DNA of 59,645 nt from an uncultured Oscillospiraceae bacterium (GTDB lineage: Bacteria > Bacillota > Clostridia > Oscillospirales > Oscillospiraceae): the NCBI GenBank assembly GCA_934569225.1, contig CAKTKC010000019.1, forward strand, positions 1-59,645, read 5' to 3'. Within the stretch, counting starts at the first letter, position 1. Every line of letters starts with the position of its first letter. Positions 24,747 through 34,259 of the stretch are shown piece after piece. The position numbers were made by a program, and so were the translations under genes. The notes beneath the pieces were generated by a model. The model was not told the origin of the DNA. It ran no database searches and saw only the letters and a program-made list of their open reading frames with translations.

Positions 24747-25706
24747 TTACTTTTCACCACTGGTTCTCTTGCGGTAAAACAGACCAATTACAAGGAACAG
24801 CAACCCACCCATCATCAGGAGCGGCACCGGCCACCAAAGCTGACCGGTCTGCGGCAAAGTTGGCTTCGCAGGCTTCGGGGGTGTCGGATTGTCTGGAACG
24901 TCAACCTCACGGGTATTCGTAATCACAAAAGTGATGCCATCCCGTTCGACCTGAACGGTATAACCCTTGCACGCTTTTTCAACCACAGTCCAAGTATAGC
25001 TGTCGTCCAAATCTGACCATGTATAGCGCCAATTGTTTCCTGAATTCAAGGATACTGTATCATATACCTTACCATCCCGAAGAAGCTGGACAATTACTTC
25101 CGTCGGACGGTTGCTGCTGTTTGCATCATCCCACACTTTTAACACTTTGCGGGTGATGGTGGATGGCGTATCCGGAATTTCAGAAGACTCATGCTTCGGG
25201 TTTACAATCACATCATAGAGCCATTCGTTCCTGTCCGTATCCTGAGTCGGCAGCATGACCATGAATGGCATCGGGTCATAACGGAAACCACCTTGCGTAA
25301 TGCGATCCCCCAGTACCAGATACAATCCCGGCGTCAGCTTCTTGCCGCCGGTCGGAAAGTACAAATTACCGCCTGCGTTGGTCTTCCCACTGCCTGTTGG
25401 AACGACATTGTCACGAAGAACATAGCCCTCCAGCGTGGAAGCAAGCGTTCTCCATGCCGCGTCATTCTTTCCGCGAATATCTACATTGAACTGCCTGAAG
25501 GAGTCCACTGTCGTCAGTTCTCCGGCCTCGTCCACCGTTGCAACAAGATAGATGCTGAAATTGGCGCCAACAAGTGGTACCCCTCCATCCTGATAGGAAA
25601 TGGTCAGTGCTGTTTCCCGATTCAGATCAATGCTTTCAGCCGCAAAGGCCGGCGTGGACAGCAACAGCATCATCGCAAGCAGAAGGGGAATGATCCGCTT
25701 AGCCAT
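24747..25706 (-). CDS. LPxTG-anchored surface protein / pilin-like (SpaA/Cna-B type)
   Basis: 319 residues. A signal peptide (AKRIIPLLLAMMLLLSTPAFA) comes first, then a pilin-like N-terminal region (ALTISYQDGGVPLVGANFSI, GLYLVLGDRITQGG). A Cna-B domain lies at about 185-260 (KVWDDANSSNRPTEVIVQLL, YTWTVVEKACKGYTV). A Pro-rich linker and the sorting signal LPQTG, hydrophobic helix and RKRTSGEK tail end the protein. It should be cross-linked to peptidoglycan or into a pilus by a sortase, which is not in the window. The start is the ATG overlapping the previous stop; a GTC-separated ATG four codons upstream is an alternative, and neither has a clear RBS, so translation may be coupled. Confidence 0.85.
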   Translation of the reverse strand: MAKRIIPLLLAMMLLLSTPAFAAESIDLNRETALTISYQDGGVPLVGANFSIYLVATVDEAGELTTVDSFRQFNVDIRGKNDAAWRTLASTLEGYVLRDNVVPTGSGKTNAGGNLYFPTGGKKLTPGLYLVLGDRITQGGFRYDPMPFMVMLPTQDTDRNEWLYDVIVNPKHESSEIPDTPSTITRKVLKVWDDANSSNRPTEVIVQLLRDGKVYDTVSLNSGNNWRYTWSDLDDSYTWTVVEKACKGYTVQVERDGITFVITNTREVDVPDNPTPPKPAKPTLPQTGQLWWPVPLLMMGGLLFLVIGLFYRKRTSGEK

Positions 25707-26835
25707 AGGTCCGACCATTATTGTTGAGATCGTAGATATCCTCGGTACCACCGGTCTTGTTCTGGTATTCCTCAAGGTTGTCGCCCACGGCGTACACGTA
25801 GTTCCGTACTTTGCCTGGGTGCGCATCCTGATCGATGGTCACGCCGAAATAGATATCCGTATACGTCGTGTGAACATCCAACGATTTTTTTAGGTTTTCC
25901 GCATTCAGATGGAAGATAACCGCTGTGCGCCCGGAGTTGTGGTAATTTTCAATAATCTCCGGTTGATACTTCGTCCCACCATCAAGGATCGATCCGCCGG
26001 TACTTCCCTGCTGGATCATATAGATCTTGGCATAATGCACACCGTCTGGCAACAAATCGATGACTCGGATATCCTCGTACTGCTTGACCTCCGGTTCAAG
26101 AAGGTAGCCCTTCAGGCGGAGAGTATAGCAATATGTTTTCCCAACGGTATTGCCGCCAACTCCTTCCCACGTCGATCCCGACCACCGATCATTATCAGCG
26201 TTGAAGCGCGTAATTTTTTCTACGGACAGTTTTTCCGCGCTGGGCAGCATATAATAGCGGCCTTCCTGCGTCAGATAGACAAAAACCGTCTGATCTCCGT
26301 TCTGGTAGCTGTTAACACTCCTTGCCTCATTGGCATAGCGGACCTTCTCCGTCCCGTCCGGAACATGGGTATGATCCGGGTCGCGGTAGACCGTGTAGAC
26401 CTGGAACTCGACGCCTTCGCCGTACTGCATCGCATAATCGTCCCGGAAGATGATCTCGTAGCCATTGCAGGTCTTATTCTCATCGAAATCAATCGTAAAG
26501 TTGCCGTGGGCATCCATATCCTGCTGCGTGATGGTATAGGTCTGCGTTGTACCGTCTGTGTAATAGGCTACGATCTTATCAATGATATCTGCAAACGTCT
26601 GTCCGTCTCCCAACTCGGAAAATGTCCTGTCAGATTCCAGCCGAACAAACTTCAATGCCTCATCCAGTCCCTTCAACACGGTCTCACCGTTTTCCGCGAT
26701 GATCTTACGATGAGAAAAATGGATTTTTTTGTAGAACTGGCGCCATGCAAACATGTTTTGCATTTGCTGATTGCCGGTCAGCAGCTTTTTCCGGTCACCG
26801 GCACCAGACAAAGATACTCCGAACCAGGTCTTCAT
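25699..26835 (-). pseudogene. fragment of a large pilin/adhesin gene
   Basis: The frame encodes about 340 residues of an extracellular beta-rich protein (SDRTFSELGDGQTFADIIDKI, YTDGTTQTYTITQQDMDAHG, RYYMLPSAEKLSVEKITRFN, EDIRVIDLLPDGVHY, TYTDIYFGVTIDQDAHPGK). It has no signal peptide, and the first 30 or so codons look unrelated. The ATG sits in the loop of an 18-bp palindrome (26,816-26,857) with no RBS. The upstream part of the gene therefore seems to have been lost by rearrangement. It ends inside the start of the LPQTG gene. An alternative view is an intact short gene, which the missing signal peptide argues against. Confidence 0.6.
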
Positions 26836-26857
26836 AATCGAAGACCTGGTTCGGAGT
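26816..26857. repeat. 18-bp perfect palindrome at the broken end of the adhesin gene
   Basis: ACTCCGAACCAGGTCTTC and its exact complement are separated by 6 bases. It may be a displaced terminator or the scar of a mobile element. Confidence 0.7.
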
Positions 26858-27108
26858 GTTTGTTCATTCTGAGAAAATCGAGGATATGTACTTCCGGAAC
26901 GGTGCCGTCAGGCGCCCCGAATCCAAGCCGGGAGGGGCGGAAACAGGAACGGGATCAAGCGGACGATTATGGAAAATATCAGACGCTGCACCCCAGCCGA
27001 TAAGCTTCCTCCGTTGCGCCTATGCCCAGCACGATGCCGCCTTCCCCGGCGTTCGGGATGAAACGGCACATCTCCGGCGTGCCCCGTCTACGGGGCCTGA
27101 CGGCAATC
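26858..27108. other. unassigned spacer
   Basis: Open frames on both strands have no recognisable domain or RBS. A 28-codon minus-strand frame just after the acyltransferase stop (starting MCRFIPNAGEGGIVLG) could be a small protein or debris. Confidence 0.35.
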
Positions 27109-27987
27109 TCAGCCGCAGGTTACCTCCTGATTCAGCGGAAGCTCAAGCAGCTCGGGGTGCGCAAGCAGGTGCTGCACGATCTTGAGCGAGCGGGCAAAGT
27201 AGAAGCCGTCCGCAATGCGTTCGTCCAGTGTGAAACCAATATCTACCACATCCCGCACCTCGCGGCTGCCGTCCTCGGCGATTTTCTCACTCTTGCGGAT
27301 GGTGCCGATGGCTGCCATGATGGAGCTGGAGCCGTAATTATTGAGATGATGATAGACGCTGGGACATTTGATGCTGCCGAGATTGGTGAGGAAGACGGTG
27401 GCAAAGTTCGGGTCATCCTGCCGCAGAAAGTCGGGCACCTTCCCGAAGAAGTCCAGCGTCTTGATGATCCAGATGACAAATGCCAGGATCGGGCGGGGCA
27501 GCTTTTTGAGCACGTCCATGGCGCCGTTCACACCGTCGTTCTTTTCCGTGCGGGCCTTGTGGACCTTGCCGACGACCCGGTGCGTCACTTCGGTGAGCGT
27601 CCAGTCCTCCGGCGCGGGGATGACCACGAGGGATTCCTCGCTGTGATCCTCGAAGCGTTTTTTTGCTACGAAGCCAAGGGTGATCTCGTCCCGCTGGTAA
27701 AAACGGCGGCCGGAGATAAAGCAGTTGAGCTGCGGGCGAAGATATATCGTTTTTGCGACAGCCATAAGAATGCAGTGAAACAGCGTGGCACGGTATTCTT
27801 CCTCGCCCTCGTTCTTCTGTGCGATGTAGCGCAGCGCCTCTGTCACGTCGAATTCCATGTTGACGTAGACCTCAGCATCCGTGCGGTGGTTCATCAGATG
27901 GGGCAGAATAACATGGAGCGAGTCCATATCCCGGATCCAGCGGGCGTCTTTCCGGTCTCCCCAGCGTTTCTTTGTCGTGTTGCTCAT
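27109..27987 (-). CDS. stand-alone 2-oxoacid dehydrogenase E2-like acyltransferase
   Basis: 292 residues with the chloramphenicol-acetyltransferase/E2 catalytic fold: LFHCILMAVAKTIYLRPQLN near 80, FRRFY-like ISGRRFYQRDEITLGFVAKK near 103, VFLTNLGSIKCPSVYHHLNN near 205 and DIGFTLDERIADGFYFARSL near 260. There is no lipoyl or E3-binding domain. The usual HxxxDG active-site His is Glu in DERIADG; I recall the same in other clostridial stand-alone relatives, so this looks like a family trait rather than damage, and true acyl transfer is uncertain. It has its own promoter (28,137-28,165). Acyl donor and acceptor are unknown. Confidence 0.75.
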   Translation of the reverse strand: MSNTTKKRWGDRKDARWIRDMDSLHVILPHLMNHRTDAEVYVNMEFDVTEALRYIAQKNEGEEEYRATLFHCILMAVAKTIYLRPQLNCFISGRRFYQRDEITLGFVAKKRFEDHSEESLVVIPAPEDWTLTEVTHRVVGKVHKARTEKNDGVNGAMDVLKKLPRPILAFVIWIIKTLDFFGKVPDFLRQDDPNFATVFLTNLGSIKCPSVYHHLNNYGSSSIMAAIGTIRKSEKIAEDGSREVRDVVDIGFTLDERIADGFYFARSLKIVQHLLAHPELLELPLNQEVTCG

Positions 27988-28136
27988 AGTGTGTCCTCTT
28001 TTCTTTCTTTTTTGGGGTTGACCCCCCTGAAGATATCCCGTGCGCCCTCTCGTCCGGAAGCCTTCGGATAGACCTTAAAGTAATGGAAAGCGCCATGGTC
28101 ACTCTCCGAAATAGAAATACTCCGGAACTGTAGTTC

Positions 28137-28165
28137 ATAATACTATGGTTCCGGGGTATTTGCAA
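28137..28165 (-). promoter_or_regulatory. promoter of the acyltransferase with overlapping inverted repeat
   Basis: On the minus strand TTGCAA and TATTAT with a 17-base spacer. A 13-bp inverted repeat AATACTCCGGAAC/GTTCCGGGGTATT (28,116-28,128 and 28,148-28,160, one mismatch) brackets the -10 box, a normal place for a repressor operator. No adjacent repressor gene is seen. Confidence 0.6.
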
Positions 28166-28263
28166 GAGGGCATCCCGTGCTTTTTTGCTTATCGCATACT
28201 GAGAGCAGGCGCAGATAAAACACACGGCCTTTCTTTTTCCTGAGAAAATGGTATCATAGATGT

Positions 28264-28290
28264 GACTTTTCCGGCAGCAAATCCTACTAT
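28264..28290 (+). promoter_or_regulatory. candidate promoter of ECF sigma pair 1
   Basis: GTGACT and TACTAT about 17 bases apart, 36 bases before the sigma start codon. The box TCCTACTAT at the -10 position is identical in front of the second ECF gene at 41,211-41,219, which suggests a shared type of promoter, perhaps autoregulated. Confidence 0.45.
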
Positions 28291-28325
28291 CAGGGTGAGG
28301 AACAAAAGAAAGGAAGTGACCCGAA

Positions 28326-28880
28326 GTGGAAGATGCCAGAATCGTGGAATTGTTCTGGGCAAGAGACGAGGACGCCATAAAAGAAACGGATGCCGTTTAT
28401 GGCAGGAGACTGAACGCTTTGGCGAGAAATATTTTGCAGAGCCGTGAGGACGCGGAGGAAAGCGTGAATGACACCTATATGGAAACATGGAAGGCAATCC
28501 CTCCCCAGCGACCCAGATACTTTTTCGCGTTTCTCGCGTCCATCTGCCGTCACCTGTCCCTGACCAGGCTGGACTGGAACATGGCGGCAAAGCGAAAGGC
28601 GGAGGTCGTCTCGCTGACGGAGGAGATGGAACAGTGCATTCCCGATGCCAGTCAAGAGCGCACCATGCGGGGAAAAGAGCTGGGGCGGATTCTGGATGCA
28701 TTTCTGGAGAGCCTTCCCAGGGAGAGCCGGATTATTTTTCTGCGGCGGTATTGGTACGTGGATACCATCGCGGAAATTGCCCGGCAATACGGCATGACGG
28801 ACAGCAAGGTGAAAATGCAGCTCAGCAGAACCAAGGAAAAACTGCGTATTTATCTGGAAAAGGAGGGAATCCGCGTATGA
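28326..28880 (+). CDS. ECF-type RNA polymerase sigma factor (pair 1)
   Basis: 184 residues with sigma region 2 (AVYGRRLNALARNILQSRED, ESVNDTYMETWKAIPP) and region 4 (LGRILDAFLESLPRESRIIF, TIAEIARQYGMTDSKVKMQL). It would direct polymerase to a small regulon in response to an envelope or external signal. Start GTG, giving MEDARIVELFW, which matches the MEDTQIIALYL start of the second ECF gene. The stop overlaps the anti-sigma start (ATGA). Confidence 0.9.
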   Translation: MEDARIVELFWARDEDAIKETDAVYGRRLNALARNILQSREDAEESVNDTYMETWKAIPPQRPRYFFAFLASICRHLSLTRLDWNMAAKRKAEVVSLTEEMEQCIPDASQERTMRGKELGRILDAFLESLPRESRIIFLRRYWYVDTIAEIARQYGMTDSKVKMQLSRTKEKLRIYLEKEGIRV

Positions 28881-30724
28881 ACGGGAAAGAATTGTTTCTG
28901 GGATTGTCCTACATCAGCCCGAAGTACATCGACGAAGCGAAAAATTACGGCGTCCGTCGGAACGATGGAAAGCAAATTCGGTTTCGGAAAACGCTGCTGA
29001 TCGCTGCCGTGATTGCCCTGACGCTGCTGTTGGTGGGGTGCGCGGTGGCGGCCTATGCCCGGATTCATATAAAGCTCGTGCAGCACAATGTGCCGACGGC
29101 AGCGCAAACGGAGGAAGAAGCGCCGGACACGACGCCTGTCAGAAGCGTAATTTCCAACTGCTGTCCCCGGCAGCTGCCGGAGGGCTACCGTTTGGCAGAG
29201 GGGTCGCCCCTGAATCACACCACCCGGAACCTTTGCTACCGCAATGACGATGGGGAGATGATCTCCTTCACCATTTCCACCAGTCAGGCCATTGAAGGCG
29301 TGCTGGCGCCGCCCAGGGAAGAAACCAGTCTGACGGTGTCCGGCTGGGATGCCGTCTTGCAGACTTCAGAAAAGGGTGCGCAGATGCTGTCGTGGCACAA
29401 CGAGGCCGATGGCTACTATGCCGGCCTGTTTACCCAGGACATGGCGGTTGATCTGAAGGCCATGGCGGAGAGCGTGGACTCCGGAGAGGAACTGCCCCTG
29501 TCCTTCCTGTGCAGGCAGGGGGAAATCTGGAACATATGGTATCCCCGGCAGATTCCCGAGGGCTACGCCTGTACGGATGTAGCGCCCTGCGGCAACGGAG
29601 GGCAGGAGATCCGCTACACCTGTGAGGAAAGCGGCAGCGTGATTTCTTATCACGTGTCCCTGACCAAGGATCTCAGTGTGATTTCTGACCCGCCCCGGGA
29701 TTCCTGTGCCTGGGAAGAGCTGACCGTGGCGGGACAGCCCGCCAGAATGATGACCACCAGCTCCGGTCTGCGCCTGCTGTTCTGGGAAAATGAGCAGGAG
29801 GGCTTCAACGCCATGCTCTCCGTGGAGGATGACGCGGTGGATATCCTCTCCATGGCGGAAAGCGCGGCTCCCGGGGAGCCGCTGGAAGTGACTTCCAATT
29901 ATCTGGGGCCGGATTACACCATCGAGCTGGAACAGGACGCTTCTTCTTATTTCGGCTGGGAGCCGGTGTATCCCCAGAGTGTGCCGGAGGGATATGAGAT
30001 CACCTTTGTCGCTGAACCGGCCTACGGCGAGCAGTCCATCGACTACGAAAACGCTGCGGGAGATACCTTGACTTACACCCTCTATTTCCGCCTGAGCCAG
30101 TGGGGCAGGCAGTTTGACGGTATGGGTCAGCCGGAGCAGGTCAAAATCAACGGAAATGTGGGCTACAAAAGCCCCGGCGAGCTGATCTGGACGGATGCGG
30201 CCAGGGGCTTTGGATTCTCCCTGCGCGCCAGCGGGGACATCGATCTGATCGCGGTTGCTGAAAGCGTGAGGGTCGGCCCGGAGCTGAAGCCGACCCGTTG
30301 GGAAGATATCCGGAAAGCGCTGGAACAGCTGGGGGATTGTCAGATCACAGCTCTGCCGGATGGCATGGTGGAAGATGGACTGACAGGCGCGCCGCTGGAA
30401 AACGCCGACGACTGGTATTCCTACGTCCGCCGCTGGTATTTTGACCCGAAGACCAATCAGGACATTTATCTGGAATATGAAAGCTATGTTACGGAGTGTT
30501 CCAACATGGAAGACGTGCTTCATATGCTCATCGGCACCGGGGAGAACCCGGTTCAGATGAAAACCATCCAAGGCTGCACAGGCGCGGTGCTGCAGAACGG
30601 CGCAAGTGCCAGTGTAGTATGGCTGATCGGCACTCCTGAGAAAGGAACCGCTTTCCGGCTGTCCAGCAGCAGCTTCACCGCAGAGGCGCTTCTGCCGATT
30701 GTGGAAAGTGTACAGCTGCAATAG
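28877..30724 (+). CDS. membrane-anchored anti-sigma factor with DUF4367-like repeats (pair 1)
   Basis: 615 residues. The cytoplasmic N-terminus (MNGKELFLGLSYISPKYIDE, about 1-40) should bind the partner sigma factor. One membrane helix follows (TLLIAAVIALTLLLVGCAV, about 44-63). The outside part has three repeats of the PxxxPEGY type (PRQLPEGYRLAE, PRQIPEGYACTD, PQSVPEGYEITF), each ending with an (A/S)MAES or AVAES motif, plus a more diverged fourth. These match the DUF4367 sensor domains found on clostridial anti-sigma proteins. AGGAGG precedes the ATG. The signal sensed is unknown. Confidence 0.85.
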   Translation: MNGKELFLGLSYISPKYIDEAKNYGVRRNDGKQIRFRKTLLIAAVIALTLLLVGCAVAAYARIHIKLVQHNVPTAAQTEEEAPDTTPVRSVISNCCPRQLPEGYRLAEGSPLNHTTRNLCYRNDDGEMISFTISTSQAIEGVLAPPREETSLTVSGWDAVLQTSEKGAQMLSWHNEADGYYAGLFTQDMAVDLKAMAESVDSGEELPLSFLCRQGEIWNIWYPRQIPEGYACTDVAPCGNGGQEIRYTCEESGSVISYHVSLTKDLSVISDPPRDSCAWEELTVAGQPARMMTTSSGLRLLFWENEQEGFNAMLSVEDDAVDILSMAESAAPGEPLEVTSNYLGPDYTIELEQDASSYFGWEPVYPQSVPEGYEITFVAEPAYGEQSIDYENAAGDTLTYTLYFRLSQWGRQFDGMGQPEQVKINGNVGYKSPGELIWTDAARGFGFSLRASGDIDLIAVAESVRVGPELKPTRWEDIRKALEQLGDCQITALPDGMVEDGLTGAPLENADDWYSYVRRWYFDPKTNQDIYLEYESYVTECSNMEDVLHMLIGTGENPVQMKTIQGCTGAVLQNGASASVVWLIGTPEKGTAFRLSSSSFTAEALLPIVESVQLQ

Positions 30725-30757
30725 CGATTTCCCATTGCGTTCACTGGGGCTTGATCA

Positions 30758-30780
30758 GGCCTCCGGCGCAGCCGGAGGCC
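30758..30780 (+). terminator. terminator after anti-sigma 1
   Basis: GGCCTCCGGC/GCCGGAGGCC, 3-base loop, followed by a weak T-containing tail. A second stem (AGGGCTTGCCG/CGACAAGCCCT, 30,818-30,854) follows in the otherwise empty gap before the convergent AbrB-family gene. Confidence 0.55.
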
Positions 30781-30992
30781 TCAATTATTGGCATAGAGCC
30801 TTGCTTACGAAATGGAAAGGGCTTGCCGACTGTAATTCACAGACGACAAGCCCTCCGGCCTCCTGGGCGGTTTTTGCCCTAAAATGTTGGCGAATTCCTG
30901 GAGATGATTCAACTTTGGCCATGTCTCTTTTGCGGTTTCAGGTAAACAGCTGATTTAGACATGAAACCTTTTTGGCGTGTGAAACAGCAAAA

Positions 30993-32039
30993 TCAGAGGA
31001 CCATTCTAAGCACAAGGGGCAAGATGGAGAGGACATAAAACAGCCTTACGGTCTGAACCACAACGATGGAGGGAGTATCCTCTCCCAACGCATCAGAAAC
31101 CGCCGCAATTTCTCCGATTCCACCCGGAGTAGGAACAATGAGGCTGAACTTCATTCTGCGATGGCACAGCTTCCAAATTGCCCAACCAGTGCAAAGGGTA
31201 TATGTGACGATAAAAATCACCTCTATAATCAGGGGCAAAATCAATTCACTGGCAGAGGACAGAATAGATGCTGTGATCAGAGAGCCAGAGTAGCCTCCTT
31301 GGATAATCTGTTTTGCGTAAACAAGGTGCTTCGGCATAACTACCACATTGGTTAAGCAACAATAAATTGCAGAAAATAACATAGATCCGAGTATTCCGCC
31401 GGCGCTGATATGCAAACAAAGGTCGAAGAACAGACCACCAATTGTAGCAATAACGAACAACACGAAAATATTGCAATAGCGTTGTTTGCTGTGGGGAATC
31501 GGAACTGGTTCTTTTTCATGCGCCGCTTCCTGCTCCCCAGGCTTCTTATTCAGAACGGCAAGGGATATAGGAAGAAAAACTGAAACGATGAAAATAATTC
31601 TGAAGGTATTGATGATCGATACACTTGTTTCATTCGCACCGTATTCTGAAGAAATTATTGCCATATCCGCTGCACCACCCGGAGCAATGGAGAACAGAGC
31701 CGTGGGAAGGTCAAAACTCGTTGCCTTATAAACAAGAAAACCAAAAATAATTGTAAAAACTGTGGTAGACAGGCAAACGACAACAGTAGGAAGAACTACT
31801 CTTCGTAAGGTATGCAGCTGCTCTTTGCCAATTTTGCAACCGATACATGTGCCAATCAATATCTGCATCAGCAATTTTAATGCAGGTGAGTAACGAGCAC
31901 AGCCTGTACAGATATTCAAAGCAGCTACACCGATCATAGCACCCACCATTAGCCCAAGCGGCATTTTTGCTTTCTCAAAAAGGAGGCCGCTCAGCGTCGC
32001 AACTGCAAACATAATTATTAAATTCCACATGTACACCAC
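30993..32039 (-). CDS. AbrB-family integral membrane protein (putative transporter/regulator)
   Basis: 348 residues with about ten hydrophobic helices in two related halves (TLSGLLFEKAKMPLGLMVGA near 16 and TIGGLFFDLCLHISAGGILG near 205), the duplication typical of the AbrB/DUF membrane family (sometimes named ammonia monooxygenase). SIAPGGAADMAIIS and PTPGGIGEIAAVSDALGEDT are the paired conserved loops. Start is GTG at 32,039 or ATG two codons later. It is the last gene of the LysR-Liv-Tm-1 cluster, so it may move the product or substrate of that pathway. Confidence 0.82.
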   Translation of the reverse strand: MVYMWNLIIMFAVATLSGLLFEKAKMPLGLMVGAMIGVAALNICTGCARYSPALKLLMQILIGTCIGCKIGKEQLHTLRRVVLPTVVVCLSTTVFTIIFGFLVYKATSFDLPTALFSIAPGGAADMAIISSEYGANETSVSIINTFRIIFIVSVFLPISLAVLNKKPGEQEAAHEKEPVPIPHSKQRYCNIFVLFVIATIGGLFFDLCLHISAGGILGSMLFSAIYCCLTNVVVMPKHLVYAKQIIQGGYSGSLITASILSSASELILPLIIEVIFIVTYTLCTGWAIWKLCHRRMKFSLIVPTPGGIGEIAAVSDALGEDTPSIVVVQTVRLFYVLSILPLVLRMVL

Positions 32040-32049
32040 GCGCTAGATT

Positions 32050-33321
32050 CTAGTCCCTTCCATAACGTTTTTTCATGATTTCGTCCATTCTGGTGGCGAC
32101 AATCAAAGCAAACTCCGGATCGTTGATATTTAAGTCGTACTCTTCTACCGTTATATGTGGGTTGTTAATGTTTTCCTTCAGAGAGAGAAAAAGTGCGGCA
32201 TCTTCCGACGGGCCATAAGTTCCCCCACCTTCCACATCTGTCATGGAAAGGCCTTTACGGGGGATAATAACCCGCTGACTATGGGTAGCCCTATTAAGCT
32301 GCCCCGCAAGGAATTTACCCGCGGCACGGCTTTGCTCTGCAGTAGGCCTGAAGTGGGAAGGGGTTTTCCCGTTATGGTAATATAATCGTTTCCCCGCTGT
32401 AGGAAGTGATCCAAGACTGCACATATCCATCGCACCCAGGCAGGAAATACATGGGATTCCCATAACGGCCGCTCCGGTACACCGATCCGGCCCCGCGGAT
32501 GCGGCCTGTTCACCAAAAACGTACATGCCGATTTCTGTTTGTGTCATGTCCAGCACCCCGTCGAAAAATCCCTCGCGAATAAGCTTCTCCATAACCTTGC
32601 CGCCAGATCCGATGGCATGAAAGGTAATGACTTCGTAGCCGCTTTCTTCAAGGTACTTCTTCGCTGTGGTCACGCCAGGGGTCGTTACGCCATACATAGT
32701 TGCCGCAATCCGCAGCCGCTCGTGAGACCCCTTGGAAAAGTCCGCTGTTTTGACTGCACCGGCAATCGCGCCGGCAGCTTCGTCATAAACCTTTCTTATG
32801 ATTGGATTCAGACCCGATACATCTACAATCGAATTGATAAGGAATACATCCGATGTATCTACATAGTCAAAAATCCGGGACGAGGACGCTACTGTAGAAA
32901 CCAGAATTTTGGGGAAACCAACTGGGAGAACACGCATCGCTGCAGAAGCGAGGACAGTTCCTCCGCTTCCACCCATGCTGATGAATCCGTCAATTCTGCC
33001 CGCATCAAAGAGCTGCCTGATAATTTTTGCGGCACCTGCTGACATTATTTCCAATGCGTCTCGACGGCTGCCGCCAAGATCTTTGATATTCTTCCCCCCA
33101 AGTTCAGCGACTTGTGCGTTTGAAATATCCGTCTTAAGAACATGTTCTTTGGTCCCGGCATCGATTGACAATACGTTTACACCTGATTCCTTGATCTTAT
33201 TGATAAGATAGGTGAACTCTTCGCCTTTTGAATCAAATGTACCAAGCACGGCAACTGTCTTCTTCAGACAGCCTTTTTTGCGCTTTTTAGTCCCTTCACT
33301 TTCTTCACGATAACTTTCCAT
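32050..33321 (-). CDS. UPF0261 / Tm-1-like ATP-binding domain protein
   Basis: 423 residues. KKTVAVLGTFDSKGEEFTYL opens the conserved region at about 24, followed by SAGAAKIIRQLFDAGRIDGF, ISMGGSGGTVLASAAMRVLP near 119 and DTSDVFLINSIVDVSGLNP. These match the UPF0261 family, the N-terminal half of the tomato antiviral protein Tm-1. The enzymatic role in bacteria is not established to my knowledge. ATG with GGGAG upstream; it overlaps the LivM-like gene by 58 bases, so it is co-transcribed with the transporter. Its usual partner domain (PEP-hydrolase-like TIM barrel) is encoded twice at the head of this cluster. Confidence 0.88.
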   Translation of the reverse strand: MESYREESEGTKKRKKGCLKKTVAVLGTFDSKGEEFTYLINKIKESGVNVLSIDAGTKEHVLKTDISNAQVAELGGKNIKDLGGSRRDALEIMSAGAAKIIRQLFDAGRIDGFISMGGSGGTVLASAAMRVLPVGFPKILVSTVASSSRIFDYVDTSDVFLINSIVDVSGLNPIIRKVYDEAAGAIAGAVKTADFSKGSHERLRIAATMYGVTTPGVTTAKKYLEESGYEVITFHAIGSGGKVMEKLIREGFFDGVLDMTQTEIGMYVFGEQAASAGPDRCTGAAVMGIPCISCLGAMDMCSLGSLPTAGKRLYYHNGKTPSHFRPTAEQSRAAGKFLAGQLNRATHSQRVIIPRKGLSMTDVEGGGTYGPSEDAALFLSLKENINNPHITVEEYDLNINDPEFALIVATRMDEIMKKRYGRD

Positions 33322-34259
33322 AATGGTGCTCCCAAAATGCCGTTAGGCAAAATAAAGATTGCAATGGTGAAAATCACGCCAAGTACTGCTGAATAGTAGA
33401 TCGTATACTCACTGATAACGTTTTCCAGCAAAATGTAGGCAGCAGCGCCGACCAGTGCGCCCTCAATATGACCGATACCACCTAGTACGGCCATAAACAG
33501 GCAGAGCATGGACTGCTTGGAGTTGACGTAATCCGGACCCATTGAGGAATAGAAGGATGTTAGCATAATGCCGGAAATGGCAGTGAAAAATCCGCTTATT
33601 GTAAACAACACAACGCGAATTGCCTTTGTATTAAAACCAATGGCATCCATTTTGCGTGCATTGTCCCGCATACCCTGGACGGCGAGACCATAAGGGGACT
33701 TGACAAGGCGTTTCATCAGGAAATAACAGATGGGGAATACAATTGCAATGATATAATAGAACTTGTTTGTTCCGGAATAAGATACGCCGTTGATCATCGG
33801 ACCTTTCACACCGTTAATGCCGTTGTAGCCTTTTGTCAGGTCTACCCACTGCAAAGAACACATGTTGATGAGGTTTGCCAGACACAGCGTCATCATCATA
33901 AATTCCGTGCCGTGTACACGCATAGAGCAAAGCGCAAAAAGGGCGGATATTGCCATAACGATCAGAATTGCCAGAATAACAGCTTTGCCATACCCCCAGC
34001 CTGCCTCAACCCGACCAAGTGCAACCACATAAGCTGCAATGCCGGCAATGCCGCCCTGGGCAATGGAAGCAAGACCGCCATAACCCATCATTAAGGCGAA
34101 ACTCATGGACATAAGTCCCATAAACATAATGCGGGAAAGAAGAACTATGCTAAAACGGCTGACGAATGAGGGAACTTGCAAAAGAATGAGAATCGCCGCA
34201 AAAACGAAGAGCAGCTGAGTCACGAGTTCGCTGCATTTTCTGCCTGTAAGCCTTTTCAA
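33264..34259 (-). CDS. branched-chain-type ABC permease (LivM family)
   Basis: 331 residues, about nine helices, with the LivM family stretches GYGGLASIAQGGIAGIAAYV near 60, YGLAVQGMRDNARKMDAIGF near 197 and the EAA-like LFMAVLGGIGHIEGALVGAA near 255. Pairs with the LivH-like permease, whose gene overlaps its start by 4 bases. Substrate unknown; this family carries branched-chain amino acids, urea, amides and small carboxylic compounds. Confidence 0.92.
   Translation of the reverse strand: MKRLTGRKCSELVTQLLFVFAAILILLQVPSFVSRFSIVLLSRIMFMGLMSMSFALMMGYGGLASIAQGGIAGIAAYVVALGRVEAGWGYGKAVILAILIVMAISALFALCSMRVHGTEFMMMTLCLANLINMCSLQWVDLTKGYNGINGVKGPMINGVSYSGTNKFYYIIAIVFPICYFLMKRLVKSPYGLAVQGMRDNARKMDAIGFNTKAIRVVLFTISGFFTAISGIMLTSFYSSMGPDYVNSKQSMLCLFMAVLGGIGHIEGALVGAAAYILLENVISEYTIYYSAVLGVIFTIAIFILPNGILGAPLWKVIVKKVKGLKSAKKAV

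Noticed and set aside
28190..28790. Overlapping minus-strand frames opposite ECF sigma 1
   Set aside because: No motifs; the sigma factor on the plus strand is clear.
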